In this document: positions 10,628 to 18,503 of the stretch, piece by piece | Layout: the number at the start of each line of letters is the position of its first letter | How positions within the stretch are numbered: the stretch's first letter is position 1 | Assembly (NCBI GenBank): GCA_004144865.1 | Contig: SEAY01000032.1 | Span: 1 to 32,027, forward strand | DNA from: Comamonadaceae bacterium | GTDB lineage: Bacteria; Pseudomonadota; Gammaproteobacteria; Burkholderiales; Burkholderiaceae_C | Length of the DNA: 32,027 bases | Direction of reading: 5' to 3' | Made by a program: the position numbers and the translations under genes | Notes under the pieces: model-generated | The model's database searches: none | Told to the model about the DNA's origin: nothing | The model's input: only the letters and a program-made list of their open reading frames with translations

Positions 10628-11776
10628 ATGCTGGCGATGAACTACCGCGGGCCTTACCGCGTGCGCGCGGCGCAAAAGGCCGAGCCGCGGATCGAACACC
10701 CCAACGATGCGATCGTGCGCGTCACGCGCTCGTGCATCTGCGGCTCGGACCTCCACCTGTACCACGGCCTCGTGCCCGACACCCGCGTGGGCCAGACCTT
10801 CGGCCACGAGTTCACGGGCGTCGTGGAGGAGGTCGGGCCATCGGTGCGCAACCTGAAGAAGGGCGACCACGTGCTGGTGCCCTTCAACATTTTCTGCGGC
10901 ACCTGCTTCTTCTGCAAGAAGGAGCTGTTCTCCAACTGCCACAACGTCAACCCGGAGGCCACGGCGGTGGGCGGCATCTACGGCTACTCGCACACCACCG
11001 GCGGCTACGACGGCGGCCAGGCCGAGCTGGTGCGCGTGCCGATGGCCGACGTCGGCCCGCACTTGCTGCCGGCCGACATGGACCTCGACGACGCCGTGCT
11101 GCTCACCGACGCGTTCCCCACCGGCTACCAGGCCGCCGAGATGGGCGGCATCGTCGAAGGGGACACGGTCGTGGTGTTCGGCGCGGGGCCGGTCGGGCTG
11201 TTCGCCGCGAAGTCGGCCTGGCTCATGGGTGCGGGCCGCGTGATCGTGGTCGACCACGTCGAATACCGGCTTGAGTTCGCGCGCAACTTCGCGCAGTGCG
11301 AGATCGTCAACTTCAGGGAAGTGGACGACATGGCCATGCACATCAAGAAGATGACCGACTGGCTGGGCGCCGACGTGTGCATCGACGCTGTGGGGGCCGA
11401 GGCGGCGGGCAACGCGCTGCAGTACCTCACGGGCGTGAAGCTCAAGCTGCAGGCCGGCGCGGCCACCGTGCTGCACTGGGCGATCAATTCGGTGCGCAAG
11501 GGCGGCACCGTGTCCATCGTGGGCGTGTACGGGCCGACCTTCAACATGGTGCCGATCGGCAACGTGGTGAACAAGGGACTCACGCTGCGCGCCAACCAGG
11601 CGAGCGTCAAGCGCCACCTGCCGCGGCTGATCGAGCACATCCAGGCCGGGCGCATCAAGCCGAGCGAGGTCATCACGCACCGGTTCCCGCTGGAGGCCGT
11701 CTCCGACGCGTACCACATCTTCTCGAGCAAGCTGGACAACTGCATCAAGCCGGTCCTCGTCCCGGCCATGCATTGA
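10628..11776 (+). CDS. Zinc-dependent alcohol dehydrogenase (formaldehyde dehydrogenase-like MDR)
   Basis: A 382-aa medium-chain dehydrogenase/reductase. Catalytic zinc ligands are C38 in CICGSD with H60-E61 in GHEF. Structural zinc ligands are C90, C93, C96 and C104. The Rossmann dinucleotide motif is VVVFGAGPVGLFAA. The central insert and the LLTDAFPTGYQAAE stretch place it with the glutathione-independent formaldehyde dehydrogenase-like subgroup, but the true substrate is unknown. GGGAGA at 10615-10620 precedes the ATG by seven bases. The 143-base gap to the divergent arginase has a TTGCTA hexamer at 10546 but no good -10 at the right distance. The next gene starts ten bases after its stop, so they form an operon. 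Confidence 0.93.
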   Translation: MLAMNYRGPYRVRAAQKAEPRIEHPNDAIVRVTRSCICGSDLHLYHGLVPDTRVGQTFGHEFTGVVEEVGPSVRNLKKGDHVLVPFNIFCGTCFFCKKELFSNCHNVNPEATAVGGIYGYSHTTGGYDGGQAELVRVPMADVGPHLLPADMDLDDAVLLTDAFPTGYQAAEMGGIVEGDTVVVFGAGPVGLFAAKSAWLMGAGRVIVVDHVEYRLEFARNFAQCEIVNFREVDDMAMHIKKMTDWLGADVCIDAVGAEAAGNALQYLTGVKLKLQAGAATVLHWAINSVRKGGTVSIVGVYGPTFNMVPIGNVVNKGLTLRANQASVKRHLPRLIEHIQAGRIKPSEVITHRFPLEAVSDAYHIFSSKLDNCIKPVLVPAMH

Positions 11777-11786
11777 GGGAGGCCGC

Positions 11787-12323
11787 ATGAGCAACCATCC
11801 GGAAGACACCACGGTCTTCGTCGAGAACACGGAACCCGAGTTGCGCCAGAAGCAGCCGCCGTCCGGCATCCAGGGCTGGGGCGCGGACCTCGATCCGTCC
11901 GTGCGGCCCGCCGTGCCGATGGAACGCACGCCGCCGCGCTTCGTGAAGCCATCGTACGAGCAGCCCGAACAGCAGCCGGTGACCGTCAAGGTCTTCCACT
12001 CCACCGAGCGCCCCGGCCTCACCCCGGTGTTCGGAACGGGCCAGCCGCCCTCCGGTGTCTCGGGCCTGATCCGCTCCGGCGCGTTCCGCTTCAGCGAGAA
12101 CGACATCCGCCACTGGCTGATGCTGCTGTTCGCCGACCGCGTGAACGTGGTGGAAGGAATCATCGAAGACCTGGCGCACGGGCACGTGCCGAACTTCTTC
12201 GCCGAGATGGGCGGGCCGGCCGAATGGAAACACAACCGCGCCGGTTTCTATCGCAAGGCCGCCATGGCGGGTGCGGTGGTCGGCCTGCTCCTCTACGTCA
12301 ACAGCCGGCGCCGCCGACACTGA
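11787..12323 (+). CDS. Conserved hypothetical protein with C-terminal membrane anchor
   Basis: A 178-aa protein of a family I do not recognise. Residues 1-90 are Pro/Gln/Glu-rich and probably disordered. Residues 95-150 look folded (SGAFRFSENDIRHWLMLLFADRVNVVEG and surroundings). A single hydrophobic helix (AAMAGAVVGLLLYV) then leads to a basic tail NSRRRRH, giving a tail-anchored or N-in topology. GGGAGG sits just before the ATG. Tight spacing behind the dehydrogenase suggests a joint role, perhaps membrane tethering; this is inference. Confidence 0.85.
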   Translation: MSNHPEDTTVFVENTEPELRQKQPPSGIQGWGADLDPSVRPAVPMERTPPRFVKPSYEQPEQQPVTVKVFHSTERPGLTPVFGTGQPPSGVSGLIRSGAFRFSENDIRHWLMLLFADRVNVVEGIIEDLAHGHVPNFFAEMGGPAEWKHNRAGFYRKAAMAGAVVGLLLYVNSRRRRH

Positions 12324-12332
12324 CTGCTGCGG

Positions 12333-13340
12333 TCAGGCCGGCCGCGCCAGGCGGAACACGGCCCGGCGCGTGCCGACCGGCGCGCCTTTCACGCTGCTGA
12401 TGACGGCCTTGCGCCAGGGCTGCAGCGCATCGCGCTGCGCCGCGTCGAGCCAGCCGAGCTGGTCCAGCGCCTCCACCGTCGCGGCGTACAGCGCGAGCGC
12501 GTTGCCGTCGCTGACCTTCAGCGCGAGCGCCTCGCCGCGGCTGCGGCTGGCCACCACCTGCACGCCGTCGGCGCCGACCTTGGTGACCCAGTCGCCGCGG
12601 CCCGCCTGCATGAAGGCCTGGTCGTTGCGGCCGGTTCCGGAGACGAGTTCCGGATGGGCCGTCATGGCGCCGGCCAAGCGATCGAAGCTCGCCCCGAAGC
12701 GGGCGTCGCGCGCGCCGCTCGCCAGCCGCGCGAAGCCGCGAGCAAGGCTCGACAGCGGAATCGCGTAGTTCGGCGCGGAGCAGCCGTCGATGCCCATCGC
12801 GAGCTGATGCTCCTGCAGGCCCACGGCCTCGGCCACGGCGGCGCGGATCGCTTGCTGCAAGGGGTGCGCGGGTTCGAGGTAGCTGTCCGTCGGCTCTCCA
12901 TGCTGCACGCACCACGCCAGGAATCCGCTGTGCTTGCCGCTGCAGTTGTGGTGGCGTTCGTCGTAGCTGGCCGGCGCGGGAGCGATGCCCAGTTCCACGA
13001 ACATCGGCACATGGCAGCCGCACTGCAGCCGCTGGTAGCCCACGCCCGCCTTCGCAAGGATCTGCTCGACCTGCTCCACGTGCATCGGCTCGCCGCTGTG
13101 GCTGGCACACAGCATCGCGAGGTTGGCGGGCGTGAGGCCGAAGTGCTGCACGCCGCCCGCCTGCACGAACGGAAGCGCCTGCAGGGGCTTCAGGGTGGAG
13201 CGGGTGAAGGTGACCCAGTGCGGATCGCCGGCCTGCGCCAGCACGCGGCCTTCGGTGTCGGCCACCGCCAGCGCGCCGAAGTGCACGCACTCCAGCGTGC
13301 CGCCGCGGGCGGTCTCGACCAGGGGAACGAGGGAAGCCAT
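12333..13340 (-). CDS. Asparaginase, Rhizobium etli type (Asparaginase II family)
   Basis: A 335-aa L-asparaginase unrelated to the E. coli AnsA/AnsB fold, deamidating asparagine to aspartate and ammonia. The Ser-Lys pair of the beta-lactamase-like active site is S48/K51 in RSTLK. The zinc/substrate site residues are C133/K136 in NCSGK and D185/C187 in GIDGC. These spacings match the R. etli enzyme. The start is the ATG at 13340; upstream codons in the same frame are non-conserved proline/arginine-rich sequence. It has no Shine-Dalgarno sequence, and CAGAAT sits six bases before the start, so a leaderless message is plausible. It is divergent from the carboxyltransferase. Aspartate/asparagine supply is the only clear role. 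Confidence 0.93.
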   Translation of the reverse strand: MASLVPLVETARGGTLECVHFGALAVADTEGRVLAQAGDPHWVTFTRSTLKPLQALPFVQAGGVQHFGLTPANLAMLCASHSGEPMHVEQVEQILAKAGVGYQRLQCGCHVPMFVELGIAPAPASYDERHHNCSGKHSGFLAWCVQHGEPTDSYLEPAHPLQQAIRAAVAEAVGLQEHQLAMGIDGCSAPNYAIPLSSLARGFARLASGARDARFGASFDRLAGAMTAHPELVSGTGRNDQAFMQAGRGDWVTKVGADGVQVVASRSRGEALALKVSDGNALALYAATVEALDQLGWLDAAQRDALQPWRKAVISSVKGAPVGTRRAVFRLARPA

Positions 13341-13405
13341 GCGCGGATTCTGCCCTGTCGCTGGCTTGACCCGGGGCCGCGGCGACCCACCGCACAATCG
13401 GGCGC
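13341..13405. promoter_or_regulatory. Divergent promoter region with two leaderless-type starts
   Basis: This 65-base gap has CACAAT (13393-13398) seven bases before the carboxyltransferase ATG. On the other strand CAGAAT (complement of 13347-13352) lies six bases before the asparaginase ATG. Neither gene has a Shine-Dalgarno sequence. A TTGACC at 13366-13371 is 21 bases from CACAAT, too far for a textbook -35. The -10 calls rest on position and partial consensus only. Confidence 0.35.
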
Positions 13406-15277
13406 ATGACCGAACTGCGTTCCCCCCTGCAGGCCCAGGTCGTCCAGTGGCTCGTCGCCCCCGGCGACGCGGTGCGGGCGGGCGACGTGGTGGTGATCCT
13501 CGAGGCCATGAAGATGGAGCACGAGGTGAAGGCGCCGGAGGATGGCGTCGTGAAGGAACGGCTGTTCGCGGAAGGGGAGGCGGTGGCCGCGAACGAGCTG
13601 CTGCTGGTGCTCGATCCGTGCGCCCCCACCCCGACCCTCCCCCAGAGGGGGAGGGAGGAAGACACTAGGGAGGAAGGCCGGCCCGCTGTTTCTCCCTCCC
13701 CCTCCGGGGGAGGGCTGGGGTGGGGGCACGCCCGGCCCGACCTGCAACGCGTGATCGACCGCCACGCGCTCACGCTCGACGCCGCCCGTCCCGAAGCCGT
13801 CGCCAGGCGCCACGCCCTCGGCCTGCGCAGCGCACGCGAGAACATCGCCGACCTGTGCGATCCGGGCACCTTCGATGAATACGGGGCCCTCGCGATCGCC
13901 GCGCAGCGCAGCCGCCGCAGCGAGGAGGACCTCGTGCGCAACACGCCCGCCGACGGCATGGTCACGGGCTTGGGCAGCATCAACGGCAAGCTGTTCCCGC
14001 CGGAGTGCGCGCGCGCCGCGGTGCTCGCCTACGACGCCACCGTGCTCGCCGGCACCCAGGGCTTTCGCAACCACCAGAAGACCGACCGGCTGCTCGCGGT
14101 CGCGCTGAAGAACCGCCTGCCCGTGGTGCTGTTCGCGGAGGGCGGCGGCGGCCGCCCGGGGGACGTGGACATGCCCATCGTGGCCGGACTGCACGTGCCG
14201 ACTTTCGCCAGCTTCGCGCGGCTCAACGGCCAGGTGCCCGTGATCGGCGTCGTCGCCGGCCGCTGCTTCGCCGGCAATGCGGCGCTGCTCGGCTGCTGCG
14301 ACGCGATCATCGCCACGCGCGGCAGCAACATCGGCATGGGCGGCCCCGCGATGGTGGAAGGCGGCGGCCTGGGTACCTGGCGCCCCGAGGAGATCGGCCC
14401 CTCGGCGGTGCAGCACACCAACGGGGTCATCGACGTGCTGGTCGACGACGAAGCACAGGCGGTCGATGCGGCGCGCCGCTACCTCTCGTACTTCCAGGGG
14501 ACAGTCGACGCCTTCGAGCCGCCGGACCCGCTGGCGCTGCGCGACGTGGTGCCCGAAAACCGGCTGCGCGTGTACGACAGCCGCGCCGCGCTGCGGGGCA
14601 TCGCCGACACGGGCTCGCTGCTGGAGCTGCGCACCGGCTTCGGCGCGGGCATCCACACGGCGCTGGGCCGCATCGGCGGGCGGCCCGTGGGTTTCCTCGC
14701 CAGCAACCCGCTGCACCTGGGCGGCGCCATCGACGCGGATGCGGCCGACAAGGCCGCCCGCTTCATGCAGCTGTGCGACGCGCACGGCCTGCCGCTGGTG
14801 AGCCTGGTGGATACCCCGGGCTTCATGGTGGGCCCCGCCATCGAGGAGCGCGCGCAGGTGCGGCACGCCAGCCGGATGTTCGTGGCCGCCGCGCACCTGC
14901 GGGTGCCCTTCTTCAGCGTGGTCCTGCGCAAGGGCTACGGCCTGGGCGCCATGGCGATGGCGGCCGGCGGCTTCCACGCACCCGAGTTCACGGTCGCCTG
15001 GCCGAGCGGCGAGTTCGGCGGCATGGGCCTGGAGGGCGCCGTCCGCCTCGGCTACCGCAAGGAGCTGGAGGCCTTGCCGGAGGGTCCGCAGCGCGAGGCC
15101 CTGTTCGGGCAGCTGGTGGCGAAGCAGTACGCCGCGGGACAGGTCATGAACATGGCGGCCACGCTGGAGATCGACGCCGTGATCGACCCGGCCGCCACGC
15201 GCGACTGGCTGCTGCGCGGCCTGCAGGGCGCGCGAACCTTGCCGCAGGACGCCGCGCGGCGAATCGACAGCTGGTAA
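13406..15277 (+). CDS. Fused biotinyl domain-carboxyltransferase (acyl-CoA carboxylase)
   Basis: A 623-aa protein. Residues 1-71 are a biotin carboxyl carrier domain with the biotinylation motif EAMKME (K36). Residues 110-623 are a PccB/AccD5-type carboxyltransferase with ARENIADLCDPGTFDE, GRCFAGNAALLGCCD, the acyl-CoA-binding GGPAMVEGGG, LVDTPGFMVG and GYGLGAMAMAAGG. It should transfer carboxyl from biotin to an acyl-CoA, but a biotin carboxylase must come from elsewhere because none is adjacent. The carrier placed before the transferase, without the carboxylase, is an uncommon layout. The linker (residues 73-108) is encoded by a palindromic repeat. The frame stays open through it, so the gene looks intact. 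Acetyl-, propionyl- or another acyl-CoA cannot be distinguished. Confidence 0.9.
   Translation: MTELRSPLQAQVVQWLVAPGDAVRAGDVVVILEAMKMEHEVKAPEDGVVKERLFAEGEAVAANELLLVLDPCAPTPTLPQRGREEDTREEGRPAVSPSPSGGGLGWGHARPDLQRVIDRHALTLDAARPEAVARRHALGLRSARENIADLCDPGTFDEYGALAIAAQRSRRSEEDLVRNTPADGMVTGLGSINGKLFPPECARAAVLAYDATVLAGTQGFRNHQKTDRLLAVALKNRLPVVLFAEGGGGRPGDVDMPIVAGLHVPTFASFARLNGQVPVIGVVAGRCFAGNAALLGCCDAIIATRGSNIGMGGPAMVEGGGLGTWRPEEIGPSAVQHTNGVIDVLVDDEAQAVDAARRYLSYFQGTVDAFEPPDPLALRDVVPENRLRVYDSRAALRGIADTGSLLELRTGFGAGIHTALGRIGGRPVGFLASNPLHLGGAIDADAADKAARFMQLCDAHGLPLVSLVDTPGFMVGPAIEERAQVRHASRMFVAAAHLRVPFFSVVLRKGYGLGAMAMAAGGFHAPEFTVAWPSGEFGGMGLEGAVRLGYRKELEALPEGPQREALFGQLVAKQYAAGQVMNMAATLEIDAVIDPAATRDWLLRGLQGARTLPQDAARRIDSW
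13622..13727 (+). repeat. Palindromic repeat element inside a coding sequence
   Basis: Two 37-base arms (13622-13658 and 13691-13727) are inverted copies differing at about four positions. Each arm is also internally self-complementary: CCCTCCCCC and GGGGGAGGG flank AGA in the left arm, and similarly in the right. This is a two-hairpin REP/BIME-type unit with a 32-base centre. It is translated in frame as residues 73-108 of the carboxyltransferase fusion (PTPTLPQRGREE through SPSPSGGGLGWG). Confidence 0.8.
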
Positions 15278-15343
15278 CGGCGGCCCCCCGGAATGGCCGG
15301 GCTTGCGTAGGATCGGCACTTTCGACTCTGCCGTACCCGACCC

Positions 15344-16603
15344 ATGTGGATCTTCGCAAGCGTGCTGCTGGCGCTGGTGGTTGCCATGCTCTACCTGAAC
15401 CTGAGTTCCGGGGAAAAGCGTGTCACCCAGGAGATCCCGCATCTCTACCCGGTGGACGACCCGCAGTTCTTCCGCGCCATGGGCATGCTGCTGGGGCCCG
15501 ACATCGTGGAGGGCAACCAGGCGCGGGCGCTCATGAACGGGCGCGAGATCTTCCCGGCCATGCTGGAGGCGATCCGCGGCGCGCAGAAGACGGTGCTCTT
15601 CGAGACCTTCATCTACTGGTCCGGGGAGATCGGCGAGGAATTCGCCGAGGCGCTCTCCGAGCGCGCGCGCGCCGGCGTGAAGGTGTACGTGCTGCTGGAT
15701 TGGGTGGGCAGCATCAAGGTGGACCGGGCGCTCCTGGATCGCATGAAGGATGCCGGGGTCGAGGCGCACATGTTCCACCCGCTGCGCTGGTACAACCTCG
15801 GCCGCATGAACAACCGCACCCACCGCAAGCTGCTGATCGTGGACGGGCGCGTGGGCTTCACCGGCGGCGTGGGCATCGCGACTCCCTGGACCGGCGATGC
15901 GGAAGACGCGGACCACTGGCGCGACTGCCACTTCTGCATCCACGGCCCGGTGGTGGCGCAGATGCAGAGCGTGATGCTCTCCAACTGGAGCAAGACCACG
16001 GGCGTGATCCTGCACGGCGCCGACTACTTCCCGGTGCTGGAGCCGGTGGGCACGCAACGGGCGCAGATGTTCCACAGCTCTCCCAGCGGCGGCAGCGAGA
16101 GCATGCAGCTGATGTACCTGATCGCGATCACGGCCGCGGTGAAGACGATCGACATCGCGAGCGCCTACTTCGTGCCCGACGAGATGGCGCGCATCGCGCT
16201 GGTCGCGGCACTGCAGCGCGGGGTGCGGGTGCGCGTGATCACGCCCGGCAAGCACACCGACCAGCCGACGGTGCGCCATGCATCGCGCGCGTTATGGGGC
16301 GACCTGCTGCGCGCGGGCGCGGAGATCTACGTGTACCAGCCCACCATGTACCACTGCAAGATGGTGCTCGTGGACGGGCTGCTGTCTTCCGTGGGGTCCA
16401 CCAACTTCGACCCGCGCTCGTTCCACCTGAACGACGAGGCCAACCTGAACATCTACGACCAGGGGTTCACGGCGCACCTGACCGAGGTGTTCGAGGCCGA
16501 CTTGAAACGCTGCAAGCGGGTGGTGTACGAGGACTGGGAGAACCGGCCGGCGCTGGAGAAGGCGCGCGAGCGCACGGCCGCCCTGCTCGCGCCCTTCCTT
16601 TAG
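15344..16603 (+). CDS. Cardiolipin synthase / phospholipase D-family protein
   Basis: A 419-aa protein with one N-terminal membrane helix (about residues 3-20) and two complete HKD motifs: H160-K162-D167 in THRKLLIVDG and H337-K339-D344 in YHCKMVLVDG. The second is followed by SSVGSTNFDPRS, as in cardiolipin synthases, which condense two phosphatidylglycerols (or PG and PE) at the inner membrane. Length and layout fit the ClsB-like group, though that group usually lacks a clear transmembrane segment. It follows the carboxyltransferase by 66 bases. No Shine-Dalgarno sequence precedes the ATG. It converges on a small membrane-protein gene across a REP-like palindrome. Confidence 0.9.
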   Translation: MWIFASVLLALVVAMLYLNLSSGEKRVTQEIPHLYPVDDPQFFRAMGMLLGPDIVEGNQARALMNGREIFPAMLEAIRGAQKTVLFETFIYWSGEIGEEFAEALSERARAGVKVYVLLDWVGSIKVDRALLDRMKDAGVEAHMFHPLRWYNLGRMNNRTHRKLLIVDGRVGFTGGVGIATPWTGDAEDADHWRDCHFCIHGPVVAQMQSVMLSNWSKTTGVILHGADYFPVLEPVGTQRAQMFHSSPSGGSESMQLMYLIAITAAVKTIDIASAYFVPDEMARIALVAALQRGVRVRVITPGKHTDQPTVRHASRALWGDLLRAGAEIYVYQPTMYHCKMVLVDGLLSSVGSTNFDPRSFHLNDEANLNIYDQGFTAHLTEVFEADLKRCKRVVYEDWENRPALEKARERTAALLAPFL

Positions 16604-16636
16604 CGTCGCGGGATCTCCTGCGATCCGTGGCCCTGG

Positions 16637-16670
16637 GTAGGCTGGGTTGCGCGCAGCGACCCCAGCCTAC
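16637..16670 (+). repeat. REP-like palindrome, copy C
   Basis: GTAGGCTGGG (16637-16646) and CCCAGCCTAC (16661-16670) form a ten-base stem with a partly paired loop. The left part is identical to GTAGGCTGGGTT of copy B, and the core GCAG followed by CGACCCCAGC is shared. Like A and B it lies between convergent genes, seven bases from a stop codon, and could act as a bidirectional 3' end structure. Confidence 0.65.
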
Positions 16671-16676
16671 GAACCT

Positions 16677-17057
16677 TCAGCGGTTCGCGCCCAGCCTGGC
16701 CTTGCGCGTGAACAGCAGCGCGAGGATCGCCACCAGCAGCACCAGCGACACCATCGTGCTCGCGCGCGGGAGCTGGCCGAACAGCGGGCCCTGCACGTAG
16801 CTCGCGAGGATGCGGAACAGCTGGTAGCCCGCCGCGGCGATGCCGAGCCACCAGGCCCAGGCGTAGCGCTTCCACAGGCCGAAGGCCACCACGGCGGCGA
16901 CCAGCACCACGACCCACAGGTGCGGCGACGAGACGCCGCGCACCAGCGCGCGCAGGCTGCCGGTGCGCTGGAAGTGGTGGACGACGCCGCTCATGACGAG
17001 CGCGGCATAGGTGGCGGCGCAGAGGGAGGCGAGGCGAAGCGGGGCGTTGGCGGACAT
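16677..17057 (-). CDS. Small four-helix membrane protein, hypothetical
   Basis: About 126 aa (134 if it starts at the ATG at 17081). Four hydrophobic segments are visible: LASLCAATYAALVMSGVV, WVVVLVAAVVAFGLW, WWLGIAAAGYQLFRIL and MVSLVLLVAILALLFT. A basic C-terminus (TRKARLGANR) points to a cytoplasmic end. No family is recognised and no catalytic motif is visible. Neither start has a good ribosome-binding site; I prefer MSANAP because it leaves the least non-hydrophobic lead. It is on the same strand as the DUF1877-like gene, 58 bases downstream of it. Confidence 0.7.
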   Translation of the reverse strand: MSANAPLRLASLCAATYAALVMSGVVHHFQRTGSLRALVRGVSSPHLWVVVLVAAVVAFGLWKRYAWAWWLGIAAAGYQLFRILASYVQGPLFGQLPRASTMVSLVLLVAILALLFTRKARLGANR

Positions 17058-17115
17058 CGAAAGGTACTGCGTGCGCCGCATCGCGGCGCGGGGACATGCT
17101 GGGTTCGCGCGGGCC

Positions 17116-17532
17116 TCAGGCCACGCGGAAAAGGACGGCGTCCTTGTTGGTGGCGGCGCGCTCGTAGAACGCGGTGAGCCCGCGGACGGCAGCCACCACT
17201 TCGTCGACGCTGGCCTCCATGAGCGCGGACTCGCAGCGCTTGCGCACCTCCGCCTCGGCCAGCACCCTGAGCTTCGCCGCCGTGTCCTGCACCTGGCTGA
17301 CCGACGAATAGCCCACCATGGTGGGGATCCTGTCGGACTGCTGCGCGCCGCAGGCAGCCTCGGCCTGCAGCACCTGGCTCAGTTCGTACCAGCAGGCGAT
17401 CGCCTTGTCGTGGTTCTCGCGCGGCTGCTCTGCGCCGCCGGGTTGCAGGAAGGATGCGTGGGCGAGTTGCCCGTCCAGCAGCCGCTTCAACTGGTCTTCG
17501 CTCACGGCGAAGAAACCGCTCCCATTGCTCAT
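17116..17532 (-). CDS. DUF1877-like protein, hypothetical
   Basis: A 138-aa soluble protein. FFAVSEDQLKRLLDG at the start, ENHDKAIACWYELSQVL in the middle, and VRGLTAFYERAATNKDAVLFRV at the end resemble the layout of the DUF1877/YfbM family, whose function is unknown. I judge this by eye, so the family call is tentative. GAGGAGGAGCC directly upstream of ATG 17532 is a strong ribosome-binding site and decides the start over an ATG at 17574. A TTATAT hexamer (complement of 17574-17579) about 40 bases upstream could be its -10; the -35 is weak. Confidence 0.75.
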   Translation of the reverse strand: MSNGSGFFAVSEDQLKRLLDGQLAHASFLQPGGAEQPRENHDKAIACWYELSQVLQAEAACGAQQSDRIPTMVGYSSVSQVQDTAAKLRVLAEAEVRKRCESALMEASVDEVVAAVRGLTAFYERAATNKDAVLFRVA

Positions 17533-17694
17533 GGCTCCTCCTCGCGGGACTTCGGCCCCTTGTCGAGCGGCCAATATAAGGGCGCATGCCGACGGACGGA
17601 AATGCGGCGTTGGGTGAACGTCACAACATCGCCGCTCGTCGGCGCTCGGCGACCTCCTGTTCGCGAGATGTGACCGGAGGTGCAGGGAAGTCCG

Positions 17695-18495
17695 TCAGGC
17701 CTGGCGCGGCTGCAGCAGGCGCACCAGCATCGACAGGCCGAGGGCCGCCAGGCCCAGGGCCACCAGCCAGGCCACGGGGGACGGGTCCCACCAGGCCGCA
17801 TCGAACACCGGCTGCGCCTCCTGCAGGTCCAGCCAGGTCACCGCGGCGTTGTAGGCCGCATGCAGCGCGATGCACGGGATCAGCGAGCGGCTGCGCTCGT
17901 AGAGCCAGCCAAGCAGCAGGCCGAGCAGCAGGGCTGCCGCGAACTGGTACAGGTTGAGGTGCGAGGCGCCGAACAGCACCGCGGACGCCGCGATCGCCGG
18001 CCAGCGCGGATAACGCGCGAGGAAGCCGCGCAGGATCAGCCCGCGGAACAGCATCTCCTCCGTCACCGGCGCGAGCACGCACACGAGCAGGATCGCCGCG
18101 AGGGTGTCGCCGCTCATGCTGGCGAACAGGTCCTCCTCCCAGCCGGAAAGCGGCGCCAGCGCCACCAGCCAGTCGGTGAGCAGGGTCACCGCGAGCACCA
18201 CCACGGGCACCAGCGCCAGCACCGGCGGCATCAGCAGCGCCGTGGTGGCCGCGGGCGATGCCCGCGCGGGATGGAACAGCGCGCGCAGTCCGGTGCGCGT
18301 GAAGCGCATCGCGAGGGTGAAGACGATCGCCCCGGCCAGCAGCAGCGTGACCGCCGAACCGAGGTCCTCGCCCCACCCGAGGCGCGGGCCGACGACGTCG
18401 ATGACGGCGCCCACCACGCCCTCGGTGAAGTGCAGCCCGATCAGCAGGAACAGCGCGTCCCAGCCGGAGAGGAACGCTTGGCGCGGCGCATCCAT
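17695..18495 (-). CDS. CPBP-family intramembrane metalloprotease (CAAX/Abi type)
   Basis: A 266-aa polytopic membrane protein with the three CPBP (Rce1/Abi) motifs: E146-E147-xxx-R151 in TEEMLFRG, FGASH with H179, and HAAYN with H212 and N216. Bacterial members are putative zinc-dependent glutamic-type intramembrane proteases, often linked to bacteriocin self-immunity or maturation; no bacteriocin-like gene is nearby. The start is MDAPRQ at 18495; GAGGG is just upstream, overlapping the previous gene's stop. It lies eight bases downstream of the 178-aa membrane-protein gene, so the two form an operon. Confidence 0.9.
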   Translation of the reverse strand: MDAPRQAFLSGWDALFLLIGLHFTEGVVGAVIDVVGPRLGWGEDLGSAVTLLLAGAIVFTLAMRFTRTGLRALFHPARASPAATTALLMPPVLALVPVVVLAVTLLTDWLVALAPLSGWEEDLFASMSGDTLAAILLVCVLAPVTEEMLFRGLILRGFLARYPRWPAIAASAVLFGASHLNLYQFAAALLLGLLLGWLYERSRSLIPCIALHAAYNAAVTWLDLQEAQPVFDAAWWDPSPVAWLVALGLAALGLSMLVRLLQPRQA

Positions 18496-18503
18496 CGCGG
18501 CCC

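Noticed and set aside
13190..16279. Very long minus-strand open frame opposite the carboxyltransferase and cardiolipin synthase genes
   Set aside because: High GC removes stop codons from shadow frames. The translation is His/Arg/Ala/Gly-rich with no domain, and both plus-strand genes have intact family motifs throughout.
14005..16800. Long plus-strand frame overlapping two genes in another phase
   Set aside because: Arg/Pro/Gly-rich composition typical of an out-of-phase reading; no motifs, and it spans unrelated genes.
17586..17957. Plus-strand frame just after a TATAAG sequence, opposite the CPBP protease end
   Set aside because: Arg/Pro/Ala-rich with no ribosome site; overlaps the intact C-terminus of the protease gene. 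The AT-rich hexamer is better explained as a minus-strand -10.
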